From Phlebiopsis flavidoalba (taxonomy: Eukaryota > Basidiomycota > Agaricomycetes > Polyporales > Phanerochaetaceae), in assembly GCA_035772785.1 (NCBI GenBank), contig JAOCPU010000007.1, positions 310,001 to 374,000 on the forward strand: a DNA stretch of 64,000 bases, given 5' to 3'. This document shows, piece after piece, positions 1-11,284 of this stretch; within the stretch, counting starts at the first letter, position 1; the number at the start of each line of letters is the position of its first letter. The notes beneath the pieces were generated by a model. That model saw nothing but the letters and a program-made list of their open reading frames with translations. It was not told the origin of the DNA and did not search any database. The translations under genes were made by a program, and so were the position numbers.

Positions 1-1163
1 TGTGATAAACACCGTAGTCCGGAGTCATTGGACACCAGCTTATGACACTGGAGGCGACCGTTGTGGCAAATGTAATCACCGCCGATGCGGTGACCGGCAC
101 TGTTGCTGGTGCAGTTCACAAGGTTGTTTGCCACCGATATGCCCAGCATGATGACGAATGTGATGACATTCGGAATCCAGGCGGCACTTTCGTACCTACA
201 AGACGTGTTTTATCACCGCGAATTGCGCGCGCACCATAGGGCAAACTAACCAGTGAATGACTTTGTAGCCGCAGAATGTAACGACCATCGATATTAAACC
301 GATGATCACTATACCGAGCGTGTCGTCGAGATGATTTGACACGCCTGCGAGGGTCTGACCACCAATAATGCAGTTTAAGACAAGGAACCCTTGCATCGAA
401 AAGACATTTAATGGGCAGCAGCAGTAACATGACTGCATAAGTCCTGAAATAACAGTCAGGTTATTAACGAATGACGATATTTTATTGCATACCCCAGGAG
501 TATCTGGCTTGCACCATTGATCGCATTCCGAGTTTGGGGCCAAATACTGCGCTATATGAAGAGCCATGAATGATTTAGGGCTAAATCGGTCAGACGTGCG
601 CGCGACAACTCACAAATACGCTGGCATTGCACAGGACTACAGCAGTTGTTATGAGTTGGTTCTCACAGGCTTGCATAGTGGGGGAGCGCACATTACGTCC
701 ACTATCACTAGAATGACAAGACATTGTTTGACACCAAAAACCAAAGAATGCAGGACCGGATGCTCCGGTTCCCCATCTGGCGGTGAGACAAATGATTAGT
801 TGTATATTACAGTGTTCACCAGTGACCGTACCCTAATACGTTCATGTTGGCTGAAAACCAAACAAAGAACATCTGGAACAGTCGTGTGTCTGTCCGGGAG
901 CCGGTAGGTATGGGATCGACCCTAGCGCAGAATTGACAAGTAAGAAGGGCGTTTTTTGAACGACGGCGGACACCAAGAGCTATCAGAACATACCCATTGG
1001 TTTCAACGCCGTAACGAGTCAAAAAGAAGGTAACCTTCTCAAGCAAGGGCAACGCAGCAAGTTTGGGCGCGCTGGCTGAAGGGAGTGCGGGAGACGCCTC
1101 CTTGTCCAACGAGTGGAGACTGAGGTTCTCACGCCTACCTACCCCGTCGTCCAGCTTAGCCAT
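1..1163 (-). CDS. Purine-cytosine permease (NCS1 family), 3' end outside window
   Basis: This is a plasma-membrane proton symporter for cytosine and purines, of the fungal Fcy2 type. The N-terminal exon starts at the ATG at 1163. After a Ser/Leu-rich cytosolic tail it carries the family signature RYGVETNG, a short intron, then RTDTRLFQMFFVWFSANMN, which is the first membrane helix. Further exons show GPKLGMRSMVQARYSWGY near 505-560 and SMQGFLVLNCIIGGQ followed by two hydrophobic helices near 240-400. The family usually has about 500 residues and 12 helices, so roughly the C-terminal half lies beyond the left edge. Small frame breaks interrupt the exons. Family assignment rests on several collinear motifs and is firm; substrate preference within the family cannot be read from the sequence. 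Confidence 0.88.
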
Positions 1164-1676
1164 TCTTCTGTCTTCTTGCTCACCAAGTACGTGGATTGAG
1201 CGTCCAATTGGGGCGGGTAGTACGCTGCCCTAGCCGTACGTCGGTTGTGGTGGAACAAGCGTACCAATTAGAGGTAAAATAAACTTTTGACCTTGATCGA
1301 TGCGCCACGTGCAATCAAAGGAGTCCTAAAAGGGAAAGAAAAAGTTGTTGAAAAACACACGGATACATAGATGTCACGTTCAGGTTACACACTGCTGTGG
1401 CCACAATAGCAGATATGGAGCTGGTGGTCACAGAAGCCAAGAGTGAGCGATGCCCGGGAGAGACGTTTACAAGGTCTTCAGGACATGATGAGATGAGTGC
1501 TGTAACCGATGAGGGTGTATGCAAAGAGCTGACCAGTATCGATCGCCTTTGCAAGACTCCTCATGCGTCGTCGTCGTCGCCGGTGACTCATCAGTAGCTG
1601 ACTTCATACAGAACCTAGTTATGTGACAAAGTCATTATCGTGATGAGTGGCGACTGGTTCCCGGTTCAGCGCATGC
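1164..1676. other. Intergenic, no gene seen
   Basis: This interval lies between the start of the permease and the 3' end of the GPI transferase gene. It should hold the permease promoter. Only short, uncharacterised open frames occur on both strands, without recognisable motifs. Confidence 0.5.
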
Positions 1677-3372
1677 TTACTCGGTAGATTCTAGGAAACT
1701 CCAGTTTTCGCTAGAGCGTTCTATGTCGTGATAGGGCAGCCACCAGCTGAGAAATTTGAAAAACAAACAATCGACGAGGAAGATGACAGTAAATATTGGG
1801 CCAAAACACGGCCCCATGCTGAGGTTTCTGTGTGACAGGCTATCAAAAGCTAATACTTGGCGCATTGGAGCGAAGTAAAGGGTCGCATACCGTCGCACTC
1901 TAGTCCAGAAGTCGTATGGCTCAGAAGACATCAGATCTTGGTATACATGTTCCGTGCGTTCTGTCACGTCTTCCCAGCTATAGAAGTCCCTGATGCGCTC
2001 ATGGGCCTTTTGTGGGGAGTGTGCACCGGACTGGATGTATCGTATGCCATGAGAGGTTGCTCGGATCAAATCTGTAGCATGAGACAGTCAGGGGCAATAT
2101 ACATCGGTCGAAGAAGAACCTACCATCTTCATCAGGCGCTGCAAACATAATCATACTTTCATTTCTTGGATCGTCGTGTGCAACCCTGCTCGGCTCGTCT
2201 GATTCGAGACTGCCAAGTGGTAGCACCTCAGGTACGCCGCCAACCCGCGTGCTCACAACGTAGAGTCCAGCACAGGCGGCTTCCAATATAGCAGTTCCGA
2301 AGGCCTCGGTAAGGGAGGTATTGAGAAATATTTGTCCACGAGTAAGGACCTATCGCTGGATGATCAGTGTGTGCAAATATACCTCTGTGCACGAGCATTC
2401 GCAGCCCGAACCTACATTTCTGACCTCAGCAGGTTTAACCCTCCCCATTAACTCAATTCGATCCTGCAAGGAATATTTTTCTCGCATTTGCAGAAGGTCA
2501 ATCATTTTCGGGCCATCTCCTCCTGCCAAAAAGGACTTGTCATAGGGACTCTTGCAGACAAGCCATCTTTGAAACACGTACCGACAACAAAGTGAACTTC
2601 GGGGAAAAGTCTGCAAATTGTTGGTGCCACGGCGACCAGTAAGTCGACGCCTTTTCGATAGGCGAGACGCGACAAGACCACGATCGTTACTTGCTTATAA
2701 TATTAATACAATTTCCACCCAAATTAGCCGGTCAGACGTACCAGTCTTGGTAGGGCATTGTTGGTCTTCGCATGGCTTGAACTGAATCAGCGACTAATGC
2801 ATTCGGGATTACATAGGTGGTTTCGGGAAGGAGGCGGGCACGAAGAACGGTGTTTTCTCGTCCTGTATAAGACACGCAGATGACACGGTCGACATTTCGA
2901 AGGGCACCTTCCAGGAGTTTGTTGGTCAGAATCGACGCAGCGTCGTCGAAGCCGAAAAGACTGTGGTCGGTGAATACCGTCTTAATACCCAAATGGTAAG
3001 CGTGTAAGATGCCCCTCGTGTGCCATACTGGAAAGCGACGCATGGTGCCATGCACAATTTGGACACTTTCTCTGATAAGAATTGTGCGGAGGTACGGTAG
3101 CGAAGTGAAGAAATTTGGAAGTGTGGCGGAGGAAGCAATTGTGCGTAGTGGGATGTGGTAGACTTTTATCCCGGGCGCAAGCCACCGTACACCAACACGC
3201 GTCGGTGGGTGCCAATGTGTAATCACAATGACCTGGGTTTGCTTTGAGACTTTACACGTGACATATCTCTGTATATACCGTACCTTGTGTCCGCGTTTCA
3301 TGAGGTTGGCCGAAAGCATATATATATGATTCTCCACCCCCCGATATCAGGATGGAAGAAGTCGCTAACCAT
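1677..3372 (-). CDS. GPI3: GPI GlcNAc-transferase catalytic subunit (PIG-A/GPI3)
   Basis: This glycosyltransferase (GT4 family) puts GlcNAc on phosphatidylinositol at the cytosolic face of the ER, the first step of GPI-anchor synthesis. The start codon at 3372 opens [12 protein letters not shown], the conserved N-terminus. Collinear exons follow: [101 protein letters not shown], then [20 protein letters not shown], the sugar-nucleotide site. The C-terminal exon has [13 protein letters not shown] and ends in a hydrophobic ER-anchoring helix before the stop at 1677. The gene breaks frame at the C run 3337-3342, where one base appears missing between GG and VEN, and again around 3000-3050. The family is about 450-480 residues, which the span fits. 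It is divergent from SPT5 over 313 bp. Confidence 0.95.
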
Positions 3373-3685
3373 ACTACAACTTCATTCAGCAAGTGCCCGG
3401 AATCTTTCGACTCGATGTTTTGACGTACGCAATGGTGAAACGATTCATGCTTCAAACGTACTTGACAGCGATCACCAATAACCTGGGTCGGTGTAGCGGA
3501 ACACCTAGATGGCAGAGACGCGCTCGAACAGCGCTAGTGTGTGTAGCGGTGACCGGGGTCTACGTCTCAGGGGTCTGCACAGGCCAAAGTAGATATGCTT
3601 TTGACCGGGTTAGGGTTACGCGCTCTATTGGTCCGACCACTGCATACCTTCCTCTAGTTCCTATATCCCAAACTCCCCCACTGGC
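3373..3685. promoter_or_regulatory. Divergent GPI3/SPT5 promoter with telobox and CCAAT box
   Basis: This 313-bp spacer separates the starts of two housekeeping genes that run away from each other. It contains GGGTTAGGGTTA at 3607-3618, two copies of the telomere-like hexamer, and an inverted CCAAT (ATTGG) at 3627-3631, about 55 bp upstream of the SPT5 start. Both motif types occur in promoters of highly expressed fungal genes; function here is inferred. Confidence 0.55.
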
Positions 3686-6600
3686 ATGTCGGACCTAGAA
3701 GATGACCCTGCATTGAACCAGGAAGAAGAAGAAGAGGAGGGATGACTTTGATGTTGACGCTCCAACACCGAGCAAGAGCAAGGATCGACGCCGGGACTAT
3801 GACGAAGAGGAGGATGAGGAGGACGAAGACGAAGACGAGGAGGAGGGAGGAAGAGGAAGAAGACGACCCAGGTGCGGAGCGTGGGAAAGAAAAAGAGCGA
3901 AGGTGCGCTATTTCCCTCTGTTGCGTGTGTGACCTAACACCGTCTTCGTCCTCTAGCATCGTCATAAGCGTCCCGCCGTCAACCGGTTCCTCGATGTTGA
4001 GGCCGAGGTAGATGAGGATGAAGAGGAAGAGGAGGAGGAGGATGAATATGCTCGTGGTATGTTAACCTGCCCACATAGCTTGTGATTTGCATTAACGGTA
4101 TGTCACTAGACGAATTCATTGCCGAGGGTTTGGAGGGCGAAGAGAACGATATGGCACCGCGAGCCGCGGTCAATGCAAGGTTGAATCTGGATCGTGAACT
4201 GAATGACTCAGAACCTCCAGAAGATTTGCGGCAGAAATGTAACTGAACGCTACCGGCGCCACCGCCCGTACAGTATACTGGAGACACGAACGAAGTGCCT
4301 CAACGGCTACTGATGCCTTCGGTTCACGACGCCCAATTTGTGGGCAAGTGAGAGTCAAGGTACGTCGTAAGCATAAGCTAGAACTGTGTTTAGTCTAACC
4401 TCAACTGTAAGCCCGGCAAAGAGAGAGACCTTGTCTTCAGTTTGATGCGCAAGTCCATGACTTAGAATTCAACACTCGTCCCTTGCAGATTCTGTCCGCA
4501 TTTCAACGGGACTCTCTTCCCGGGATGATCTATGTTGAAGCACGGAGTGCTAAACAGGTTCAGGAAGCTTGTAATGGCCTAGTCGGCATCTATCCTAGCC
4601 GTGGCATCAACCTCGTTCCGATCGAGGAAATGGCCCAGTCTTCTGCAGATCAAGAAACAGGATCTCACCGTCACTCCTGGCAGCTGGGTTCGTATACGAC
4701 GCGGCAAGTATCAAGGCGACCTGGCCCAGGTGGTCGACATAACCGAGAATGGTGAAGAAGTTGGCCTAAAGTTCATACCTCGTATCGACTTAAACCCCAA
4801 GGACGAGCCACTCGACGGCAAAAAACGCAAGAAGGTTCTTCCTGGAGCTTCATCTTTCTCCATGCGACCACCTCAGCGTTTCTTTCAACTATGAAGAAGT
4901 TGTGAAAGTCTATGGTAGGAAAGCTGTAGCGAAGCGAAACCAGGTGTACGTCTTCCAGAACGACACTTACAAAGACGGGTTCATCGAGAAGGACTTCAAA
5001 CTTTCCGCACTCCAACTAGACGACGTCAATCCCACTTTGGACGAGATCACTCAGTTCGCGCATGGTCAAGATGGCGCGGACAACGAAAACGTTGATTTGT
5101 CTATCATCGCGGAGGCTTCCAAAAAAGCCGCTATCGCTGTTCTACAGCCTGGTGATCATGTCGAAGTCTTCGAGGGTGAACAAGCCGGCGTCCATGGTAC
5201 CGTACACTCCATTGAACAAGACGTTGTGTCTATCCAGCCTATTGGTGTCGACTTCGATGGACAACGCATTTCAGATCCCAGCGCGGAGCGTACGCAAACG
5301 CTTCAAACCGGGAGATCACGTCAAGGTAATGACGGGAAAGAATGCTGATGAGACAGGTCTTGTAGTATCCGTTATGGATAGCGTTGTTACTTTCCTTTCC
5401 GATATGTCTATGCAAGAAGTAAGTGGTGTGCTGATATGCACCACATCAAAATCCTGATTTTTGTCACAGGTCTCCGTCTTTTCCAAGGACCTCCGTGAGG
5501 CCGCCGAAGTCGGCACCGGGACAAACACAGTTGGTAACTACGAGTTGCATGACCTGGTTCAACTTGAGTGGGTACTTTTCGTCAGTCTCTTCGCCAGAAC
5601 TTTTCCATGGCTGATGCTGCTCAGTCTTCAAACAGTTGGCGTCATTTTCAAGACCGAGCGAGACTCGTTCCGAGTTTCTCGATCAGAATGGTCAAGTTCG
5701 CCTCGTCAAGCCACATCAAATATCTATGCGCCGTGACACGCACAGAGCTATCGCTACTGATGCTGAGGGACATCCGCTCCGTATAAATGACAATGTCAAG
5801 GAGACTGACGGCGAAGTGCGTACGCATGCTATGTTTTTGGTGGGCCCACAAATACTGAAGTTGGTTGCAGGGACGGAAAGGCCGTGTCTTACACATGCAC
5901 CAGTCGTTCTACGCCTTCTTGTTTAACCGCGACTACGCTGAGAACGCTGGCGTTTTTCGTCACGCGAGCTCGCTCTCTGGCGTCTTTGGCGCCAAAGGGT
6001 AAATATAATGAAACTTGGAGCCACGGATCTCTCAAAGATGAATCCTGCTCTAAGCGGCGGAGCTCAAGGCGGCATGGTTGGGTCCGGCAACATGGGCCGT
6101 GGCCCTCGCGATAGACTGATCGGCACGCATGTTCAAGTCATACAAGGCCCCCAGAAGGGAATTGTCGGTATCATCAAGAAGACACCAATGGCAACGTTGC
6201 CAGGGTTGAGCTGAGCACTGGCAACAAGATCATTATGATCGGTAAAGAAAAGCTCAAGCGTCGAAAGTGCGCCCCTAAAAAATTGATTATTTTTACACTC
6301 ACTGACATTGCAATTACTAGCACCCTAACGGTACTCTCGAGCCTCTTGATGTGGCGAATGCGTGGCCAAATGGGACCGCCATCTTCTTTCCCGCCTTCTC
6401 GGTCTGGGAACTACGCGGGTCGCAATGGTCATGATGGTCGCACGCCGAATCCCTACCAAGATGCAGGAAGCCGCACCGCTAATCCCTATGCTCACGCTTC
6501 CTCGCGTACCCCCGCATGGTCTACAGATTCTCGTCGTACACCTAATCCCTACGCCAGCGGGAAGACACCGGCGTGGAATGCAAGTGCACGGACTCCCAAC

Positions 6601-7562
6601 CCGCACGCTGAACGGGAAAACACCGGCTTGGAGTGCATCATCGAGGACACCCCACCCGTACACCAACTCGTCTGGCAAACGCGAGCGGATCGTGGGGCAA
6701 CGCCACACCGAGGACAATCGTATGGTGGTGCGACTCCTGCACCAAATGCGTCTTCGACATCCTGGGGAGCGGGTGGCACGCCTGGAAGACAGGCCTGGGG
6801 TAACCAGACCCCTAGAGGAGACTGGGGGTCATCATCAGCATCGACATGGGTACTCATCCTTCTGTATTCTTGCTGCGCTAATCGCTCATGCCGCTTTCCA
6901 GGACCCGCAGTCTGCCCCTACGCCTGCTGCTTGGGGAGCCCCTACCCCAGCGATGGGTGCTCCAACACCTGGTGCCCAGTGGATGAGCACGTACGGTGGC
7001 GCACCGACGCCCAACTTCATGCCGTACGATGTTATGAATACGCCCTTTGGTGGATTTGACGGAGGCATTGCGGTCAGCCGCCCCCGGCGGAAGAGCGTGA
7101 GTTGCTAATACGCAGTCATTCCACGTCTGAACTCAATGATCTCTTTCACAGGAGCTGACGAGAACTGGATCCTCTATGCGCAAAACAAAACAGGCTTGCT
7201 CTGCTTTATTGACAACTCGTGGAACCGCGGCGGCGACACTGGTTACATGGATGGCGAATACGAGCACCAGCATGTCGTTGTTCTCTCGGTGTATCGAAGT
7301 TGGGGCCTTGAAGAACGAAAAACTATCTTCTCGAGCACGCATTAAACTCCACGACAAACCCGAATCCGTCGACCTGCCCGAGATTCCAGTGCAGTACCTT
7401 TCACCCATCCACCCAACACAAGTAGGCGACATGGCGGAAATAGTGTATGGGGAGTACCGAGGTGCAAGCGTTCGTGTGAAGGATATCTCGGGGATGCAAG
7501 TTATGGTGACTGTGGATCCCACGGGGCTACTTGTAGAGGTCAAACTCGACCGGTTTGTGTAA
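3686..7562 (+). CDS. SPT5: Transcription elongation factor SPT5 (DSIF/NusG family)
   Basis: Spt5 with Spt4 forms DSIF, which clamps RNA polymerase II and couples elongation to capping and mRNA processing in the nucleus. The ATG at 3686 opens MSDLEDDPALNQ and an Asp/Glu-rich N-terminal tail with basic stretches (to about 4160). The NGN domain follows near 4483-4640 (SAFQRDSLPGMIYVEARS, NGLVGIYPSRGINLVP). KOW domains include GSWVRIRRGKYQGDLAQVV (4680), PGDHVEVFEGEQAGVHGTV (5150), PGDHVKVMTGKNADETGLV (5300) and GTHVQVIQGPQKGIVG (6120). The C-terminal repeat region (6420-7060) is built of TPNPY, TPAW and TPNPH units, the Thr-phosphorylated CTR, and a last KOW-like piece ends VKLDRFV at 7562. An in-frame TGA at 3743 and later breaks look like indels. 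The span suits a protein of about 1,100 residues. Confidence 0.96.
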
Positions 7563-8098
7563 ACGCGTCGAATTCCCCTCGTAGTAAGCCCCCGTACCCA
7601 TATTAGGTTTCTTGCGTTGTATAATACTCGTATCTTCGTATCTTATTCTGTACTCACAATTGACAGGATGTGATGATTGATTGACGGTGCGCCTCATGCA
7701 TCTCTGCACCATGATTGACATAGACGAACGTATGTTCGGGAGATGGTCGGATAGCTCGGTCGGGCTAACGAATGCCTCGTTGAGGTTAGCATACGTCTTT
7801 TCAGTGGTACGGACTTCTAACTTGTGCATAGGATGGATATTCTGTCCAGCATTGTGCCTTCTACGGTGCATTAATAGGGCATGAGTCGTCAGAATAGTCA
7901 GCGTGGCTTCGAACCTTCCCTGTGGGGGCTTTGGGCAGGTCATGGCCTAGGCTGCACGAGGCCACAACGGCTGACCTTTGTAGGAATCCTGATGTCCTCC
8001 TGTTCCGAAGGCCGAGCATTCATAAGTCGACGTCCCCCGCCTTTTCCCTTCTGACCCCCATCCGATTAGTGCGTCCGCTCACCCGCGCTATACGTCCG
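7563..8098. other. Intergenic, no gene seen
   Basis: This is the 3' flank of SPT5 and the presumed promoter of BTB paralogue A. Only short open frames without recognisable motifs occur on either strand. Confidence 0.5.
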
Positions 8099-9548
8099 AT
8101 GAGACCCGATGGCCCATTCACCTTACTGCAGCAAGCCTGTGCACAATCATTGGATACCGGACACTTCATTGACACTAGGTTTTATGTCTATTCGCGTCGG
8201 AGTCAAAAAGGGACTATTCATGCGCCCAAAGCCGTGTACGCTAGCAGCGAGGCGTTAAAGTCAGTAAACAACGATTACTTGAACGCCTGTACGTCGGCCG
8301 CATTTATGTGTCCTTCGCCCTATCGCCAGCGTGACTTACTTATTTTCAAGTGCTTCGAGGTGGTTTCGGAAGAGGCTACGTTGTCGGGCCTCTAAATGAT
8401 GACGTGCCCGAAGGTTGCTCGCACCTGAGCGAAGAGCATAGTCGTGAATATGATTCAGACAGTGATATTGATGAAGACGAACATGAAACCGATGGCATGT
8501 ATAACAATCTCCGTAGCTTCACCCCTCTAACGGAGGTGCAAGCCGAGATGTCGTGTAGAGCCTCTCCCGGAAATGGAATCGGAGCAGAGCCCCATGGAGG
8601 AAAGCCCCCAGCCTGGAGGCAAGCCCCCTGGAAAAGACCTCGCCAAGTAATGATGTCAGTCTCCCATACCTAGTGTACACACGCGTATTCTAAACGAACT
8701 CCCCGTTTTCGCTCACCAATAGATTTTCCAGGCACACGCAGTACGGAATAAAGACAAAGAAATTCGAGACATTAACAATGCTCCGGGGCACATTGGAAAA
8801 AACAATTGTTCTCCGACAATTCGCCTATTCAACGTAAGTTTTGGGTACCTCTTTGCGGGATAAGTAGTTGCGGACGAGATAGCTAACAAAACATGAACTA
8901 GGTGGAAAGCACTGATATATTATTTATATACTGGGAAAGTATCGTTCAATCCGCTCAAGTCTCAGTCATCTCCTGCCTCGATATATGCTCGTCGCAAGTT
9001 TTCCTTGGGGACCACCATTGTGTTTCACCCAAGTCAATGTACAAGCTGGCTGATGAGGTTACGAGGGGTCATGTCAGTTTCTATTCGATAGCACATCTCA
9101 CGGGTGTTCAAGCTGGGGATGAATGGTCTAAAGGAACTCGCCAAGAAAGACATCCTGTCCAAGCTCTCTCGCCGATAACATAATTGCTGAGCTTTTCTCG
9201 ACGTTCACCCTTTCCGTATGTTCTTCGTTGGCCTTGCCATGCGAGCTTCGATGGCATACTGACAGCGATTAGATTTGACGCTATTTTCGTGACATGGAGA
9301 TTTTCGTTCGCTTGCAGTCACGCCTCACACGTAGTTCGGTCAGATCTTCCAGTCTGGCTAGATGAGGGCCCTTTGCAGAGCGCATATTAAACGGCACGCC
9401 CAATACTTTGGGGCATCTTATACAACAGAAGCTCAGCGATCCGCAAACCAGCGGTTGGGCGCCAGAGACTGGGGACACAACCAGCTGAAAAACATATCAC
9501 ACGGTCATGGAATTCCAGCTTCGGTCTGGACTGGCCGTGAAGTTTCTT
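8099..9548 (+). CDS. BTB/POZ domain protein, paralogue A
   Basis: Member of a fungal BTB family that has three more copies in this window (19.1, 21.6 and 56.4 kb). The ATG at 8099 gives MRPDGPFTLL, then the BTB start GHFIDTRFYVYSRRSQKG and PKAVYA. After an intron and a frame break come YVVGPLNDD and the acidic linker REYDSDSDIDEDEHE. Later exons read HIGKTIVLRQFAYST (about 8775), WKALIYYLYTGKVSFNPLKS (8903), SPKSMYKLADE (9031) and GLKELAKKDILSKLS (9123), which form the second half of BTB and the following helical BACK-like part. The end near 9548 is approximate. It is the most diverged of the four copies. BTB proteins dimerise and often recruit Cul3; the partner here is unknown. Upstream exons may exist. 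Confidence 0.75.
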
Positions 9549-10140
9549 GAGTGGATGAAATGCGGGTGTTGTACATTTGATACCATGAGTTTCATCGTAC
9601 GTCGCGCGTTCTAAATATACATCGTCTTTGCTCTGGTTACCTCCGCGCAATGAACCGACACATATCATTGCATTTACAATGCGTCTTTAGAATCACGAAG
9701 TCGTGAGCATAAGGGGAATTGTCACGGTGGATTTGAGGCAAACCAGAGTAACATGATAGCAGTATTGTGCGCATAGTCACTACTTGTGTTTTTCGTTTAT
9801 TCAGACGAGCAAGAAAGACCTTACCTATATCTATCTATATCTATCATCTATCTATCCACCTATATATTGCCCTCAAGCCCTAAGAAACATCAAACGGAAC
9901 TGCAAGATCTCTGTAGAATACCCCAGGATGAAATTAGAAAGGCAACGGGCTTGAAAAGACACAAATCCTGAGCCAAGGTACTGACGATATTCACTCTTCC
10001 CTGGTGATCAAACTCCCTTGGGTTTTTGATTATCAAAAGTAAAACGCAAAAAATCAACATTTATAATTTAAGGGAGTCCGGGGTAAACAGTTTACCAACG
10101 CTTGGTTATGTAAAGGAGTGGTAAAATGAGACAAAAGCGT
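9549..10140. other. Intergenic with simple repeats, no gene seen
   Basis: No supported gene. It contains a TATC microsatellite and an AT-rich stretch before the tRNA gene. Confidence 0.45.
9829..9867. repeat. TATC/TATCTA microsatellite
   Basis: An irregular tandem array of TATC and TATCTA units with interruptions. It is non-coding simple sequence and likely length-variable. Confidence 0.8.
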
Positions 10141-10242
10141 GACTCGACCCGAGCTCGAACCGGGGGCCTCCCGTGGCGCTCAACTGTTTGGTATAGTCAA
10201 TGGTGAGACGGGACGTGATTTAACCAACTACACCATCGAGTC
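10141..10242 (-). tRNA. tRNA-Val(CAC), intron-containing
   Basis: The minus strand folds as a tRNA. The acceptor stem GACTCGA/TCGAGTC is perfect over 7 bp, the D-arm is GTGTAGTTGGTTAAATCAC, and the T-arm is CCCGG-TTCGAGC-TCGGG with variable loop AGGCC. The anticodon stem TCCCGT pairs with ACGGGA and encloses CT-CAC followed by an insert of about 26 bases, as expected for a nuclear intron after position 37. The anticodon CAC (plus-strand bases 10203-10205) decodes Val GTG, and the body resembles fungal tRNA-Val. Oddities are one extra A in the D-loop, an anticodon stem one pair long, and C rather than A at position 37. These may be sequencing indels or a degenerating copy. Confidence 0.75.
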
Positions 10243-10264
10243 CTTGTCATAAGGGCCTCATCAA

Positions 10265-10290
10265 ATTATATATATATATATATATAGTAT
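10265..10290. repeat. AT dinucleotide microsatellite
   Basis: About 12 consecutive AT/TA units just upstream (on the minus strand) of the tRNA gene. Simple repeat. Confidence 0.85.
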
Positions 10291-11284
10291 ATTGTAACCA
10301 ATAGATCCAGCCCCCTTCATGCCCGCAGTTTTTGAATCCGGACTTCCAAGGTTTAAGAAATTTTAAGAAATCTGGAAGTATGAGCTTCCACGAGCTTGAT
10401 GTGTAATTGTAGAGTAGCTGGGTCCTTCCAAATTCAGGCGCAACCGTATAGATTGTGGTCAGTGACGTCAAATGCTAATTTATTACCTTTGCTTTCTTCT
10501 AATTTGCAGTGTAAAACAAAGGACAGCATCGAAGTAGTTTGAAACCATCAAAACATACAAGTGTAGGTCTAGGCCGCGAAGCAGCTACAACGTGGAAACC
10601 AGGCAGGACATACAAAAGTGTAGCAGAAATGTTCCGAGTCGATTACCGTATGTAAATGTCTCTCCAAAGTATGCCCGGATGCATGTCGTTATACGGCGAT
10701 GTCAGGAGCCAGCGATGAAGAGTCAGAACCTGGGGACAGACTACAAAGCATTCACCTTTCGAAAGAAGATGTATTGTATGCCTGTAATTGCGGGCACTGA
10801 TGATCGATAGTTGGCGTAAATGAATCCCGAGTCGCCCACCAAGTGTTCTCATACGAATTAGGCCCCGTAAATAGGGCCGACTCGTCTGTAATATAGCCAG
10901 TGTTGGGCATGTAACCCAGGTGCGCGTACCACACCACACGGCTCCACACTCGCGAGCCATTATTTCAGAACGCGGCGGCCCGCGGCGGCTAGACAATGAC
11001 ATGGTGTCTTGGCGATATGAAGACATGAATGAGTGCGGGGCAAAGGCAGTTGCGCACTGCACGTCTCGGTTATCTTCCTTGCAATTTGCACAGTTTCCTC
11101 TGCTCTGCCACGATCCCTTCCTTGCATCGCATTCCGTCTCCCTTCTCTTCATCTCTGTGCACCGGGTCGCTGGTCAACCTTTGCTTACTCTCCATATAAT
11201 ACCTCCACGATCGCCCTTACTCACACGACTACTCAGGCTTCCCTCGCGTAACGAACCACGAGCACTGCGACCTCACAGGCCAAG
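10291..11284. other. Intergenic, no gene seen
   Basis: About 1 kb without a supported gene. The end next to the oxysterol-binding protein start is pyrimidine-rich, as in fungal promoters. Open frames on both strands show no recognised motif. Confidence 0.45.

Noticed and set aside
3607..3618. Internal telomere remnant
   Set aside because: Only two hexamers are present, inside a promoter between conserved housekeeping genes; no further repeats flank them.
3686..7562. SPT5 as a pseudogene because of the early in-frame stop
   Set aside because: All NGN, KOW and CTR segments are intact after the stop and SPT5 is essential in yeast, so a missing base is far more likely than gene loss.
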